Made by a program: the position numbers and the translations under genes. 64,000 nt of DNA. It comes from Populus alba (lineage: Eukaryota > Streptophyta > Magnoliopsida > Malpighiales > Salicaceae). This document shows positions 63,998-64,000 of this stretch, piece after piece. The stretch lies in assembly GCF_005239225.2 (NCBI RefSeq), contig NC_133295.1:1426001-1490000 (forward strand), in the 5' to 3' direction. A model generated the notes under the pieces. It saw nothing but the letters and a program-made list of their open reading frames with translations. It had not been told where the DNA came from and did no database searches. Position 1 is the first letter of the stretch. Each line of letters starts with the position of its first letter.

Positions 63998-64000
63998 AGC

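Larger units (their letters stand above)
62108..64000 (-). mobile_element. Second Ty1-copia element, 3' part (continues off window)
   Basis: On the minus strand, reverse transcriptase and RNase H are followed by a polypurine tract (TTTGAGGGGAGA) and an LTR starting TGTTAAATAATATTT. Integrase, gag and the 5' LTR are off window. It is a different family from the copia element at 48334. It interrupts the RLP fragment to its left. Confidence 0.88.

Overview
The window looks like nuclear DNA of a woody eudicot. It has intron-containing gene relics, plant LTR retrotransposons of the Athila, Tat/Ogre-like and Ty1-copia types, AT-rich MITE-like repeats, and a cluster of receptor-like-protein (RLP) resistance genes. 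The MITE-like and RLP families remind me of Populus/Salicaceae; that is recognition from memory, not a search result. Little of the window is ordinary single-copy gene space. Layout: (1) 1-9887 is a Ty3/gypsy Athila-type element whose 5' LTR lies off the left edge. It has gag-protease, pol, an unassigned 156-aa ORF, and then, where Athila elements often carry an env-like gene, an intact intronless 217-aa LOG-type cytokinin-activating enzyme (6299-6952). A long non-coding tail and the 3' LTR (8182-9887) follow. (2) 9888-14348 is the right part of a non-coding Tat/Ogre-like element into which the Athila element jumped; it holds three minisatellite families and a 1.8-kb LTR. (3) 14349-22125 is AT-rich intergenic DNA with MITE-like repeats and many copies of short modules that also occur upstream of the RLP genes. 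(4) 22205-25241 is an RLP gene broken by one frameshift and one stop. (5) 26028-28809 is a solo LTR with a perfect 5-bp target duplication. (6) 28816-42800 is a scrambled region: a 5' RLP fragment, a yellow-stripe-like (YSL) transporter fragment, LRR micro-fragments, duplicated promoter modules and a 329-bp fold-back element with perfect 41-bp arms. (7) 42877-45870 is the one intact large host gene, a 997-residue RLP. (8) 47427-47966 (minus) is a spliced relic of an AAA-type ATPase. (9) 48334-61218 is a Ty1-copia element (minus) with apparently identical 236-bp LTRs and TTATT target duplications. Its integrase/RT junction is split by a 7.8-kb non-coding Tat-like element (50811-58638, TGTTC target duplications). 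(10) 61243-62107 holds the tail of one RLP gene followed by the head of another. (11) 62108-64000 is the 3' part of a second copia element (minus). How it fits together: a tandem RLP cluster has duplicated, decayed and been shuffled (two blocks of about 1.3 kb and about 5-6 kb recur), and retroelements have nested into it and into each other. The RLP at 42877 is the likely functional cell-surface immune-receptor candidate. The LOG gene riding in the Athila element is the most unusual item: a hormone-activating enzyme inside a retrotransposon, with motifs intact and its own TATA-like sequence.
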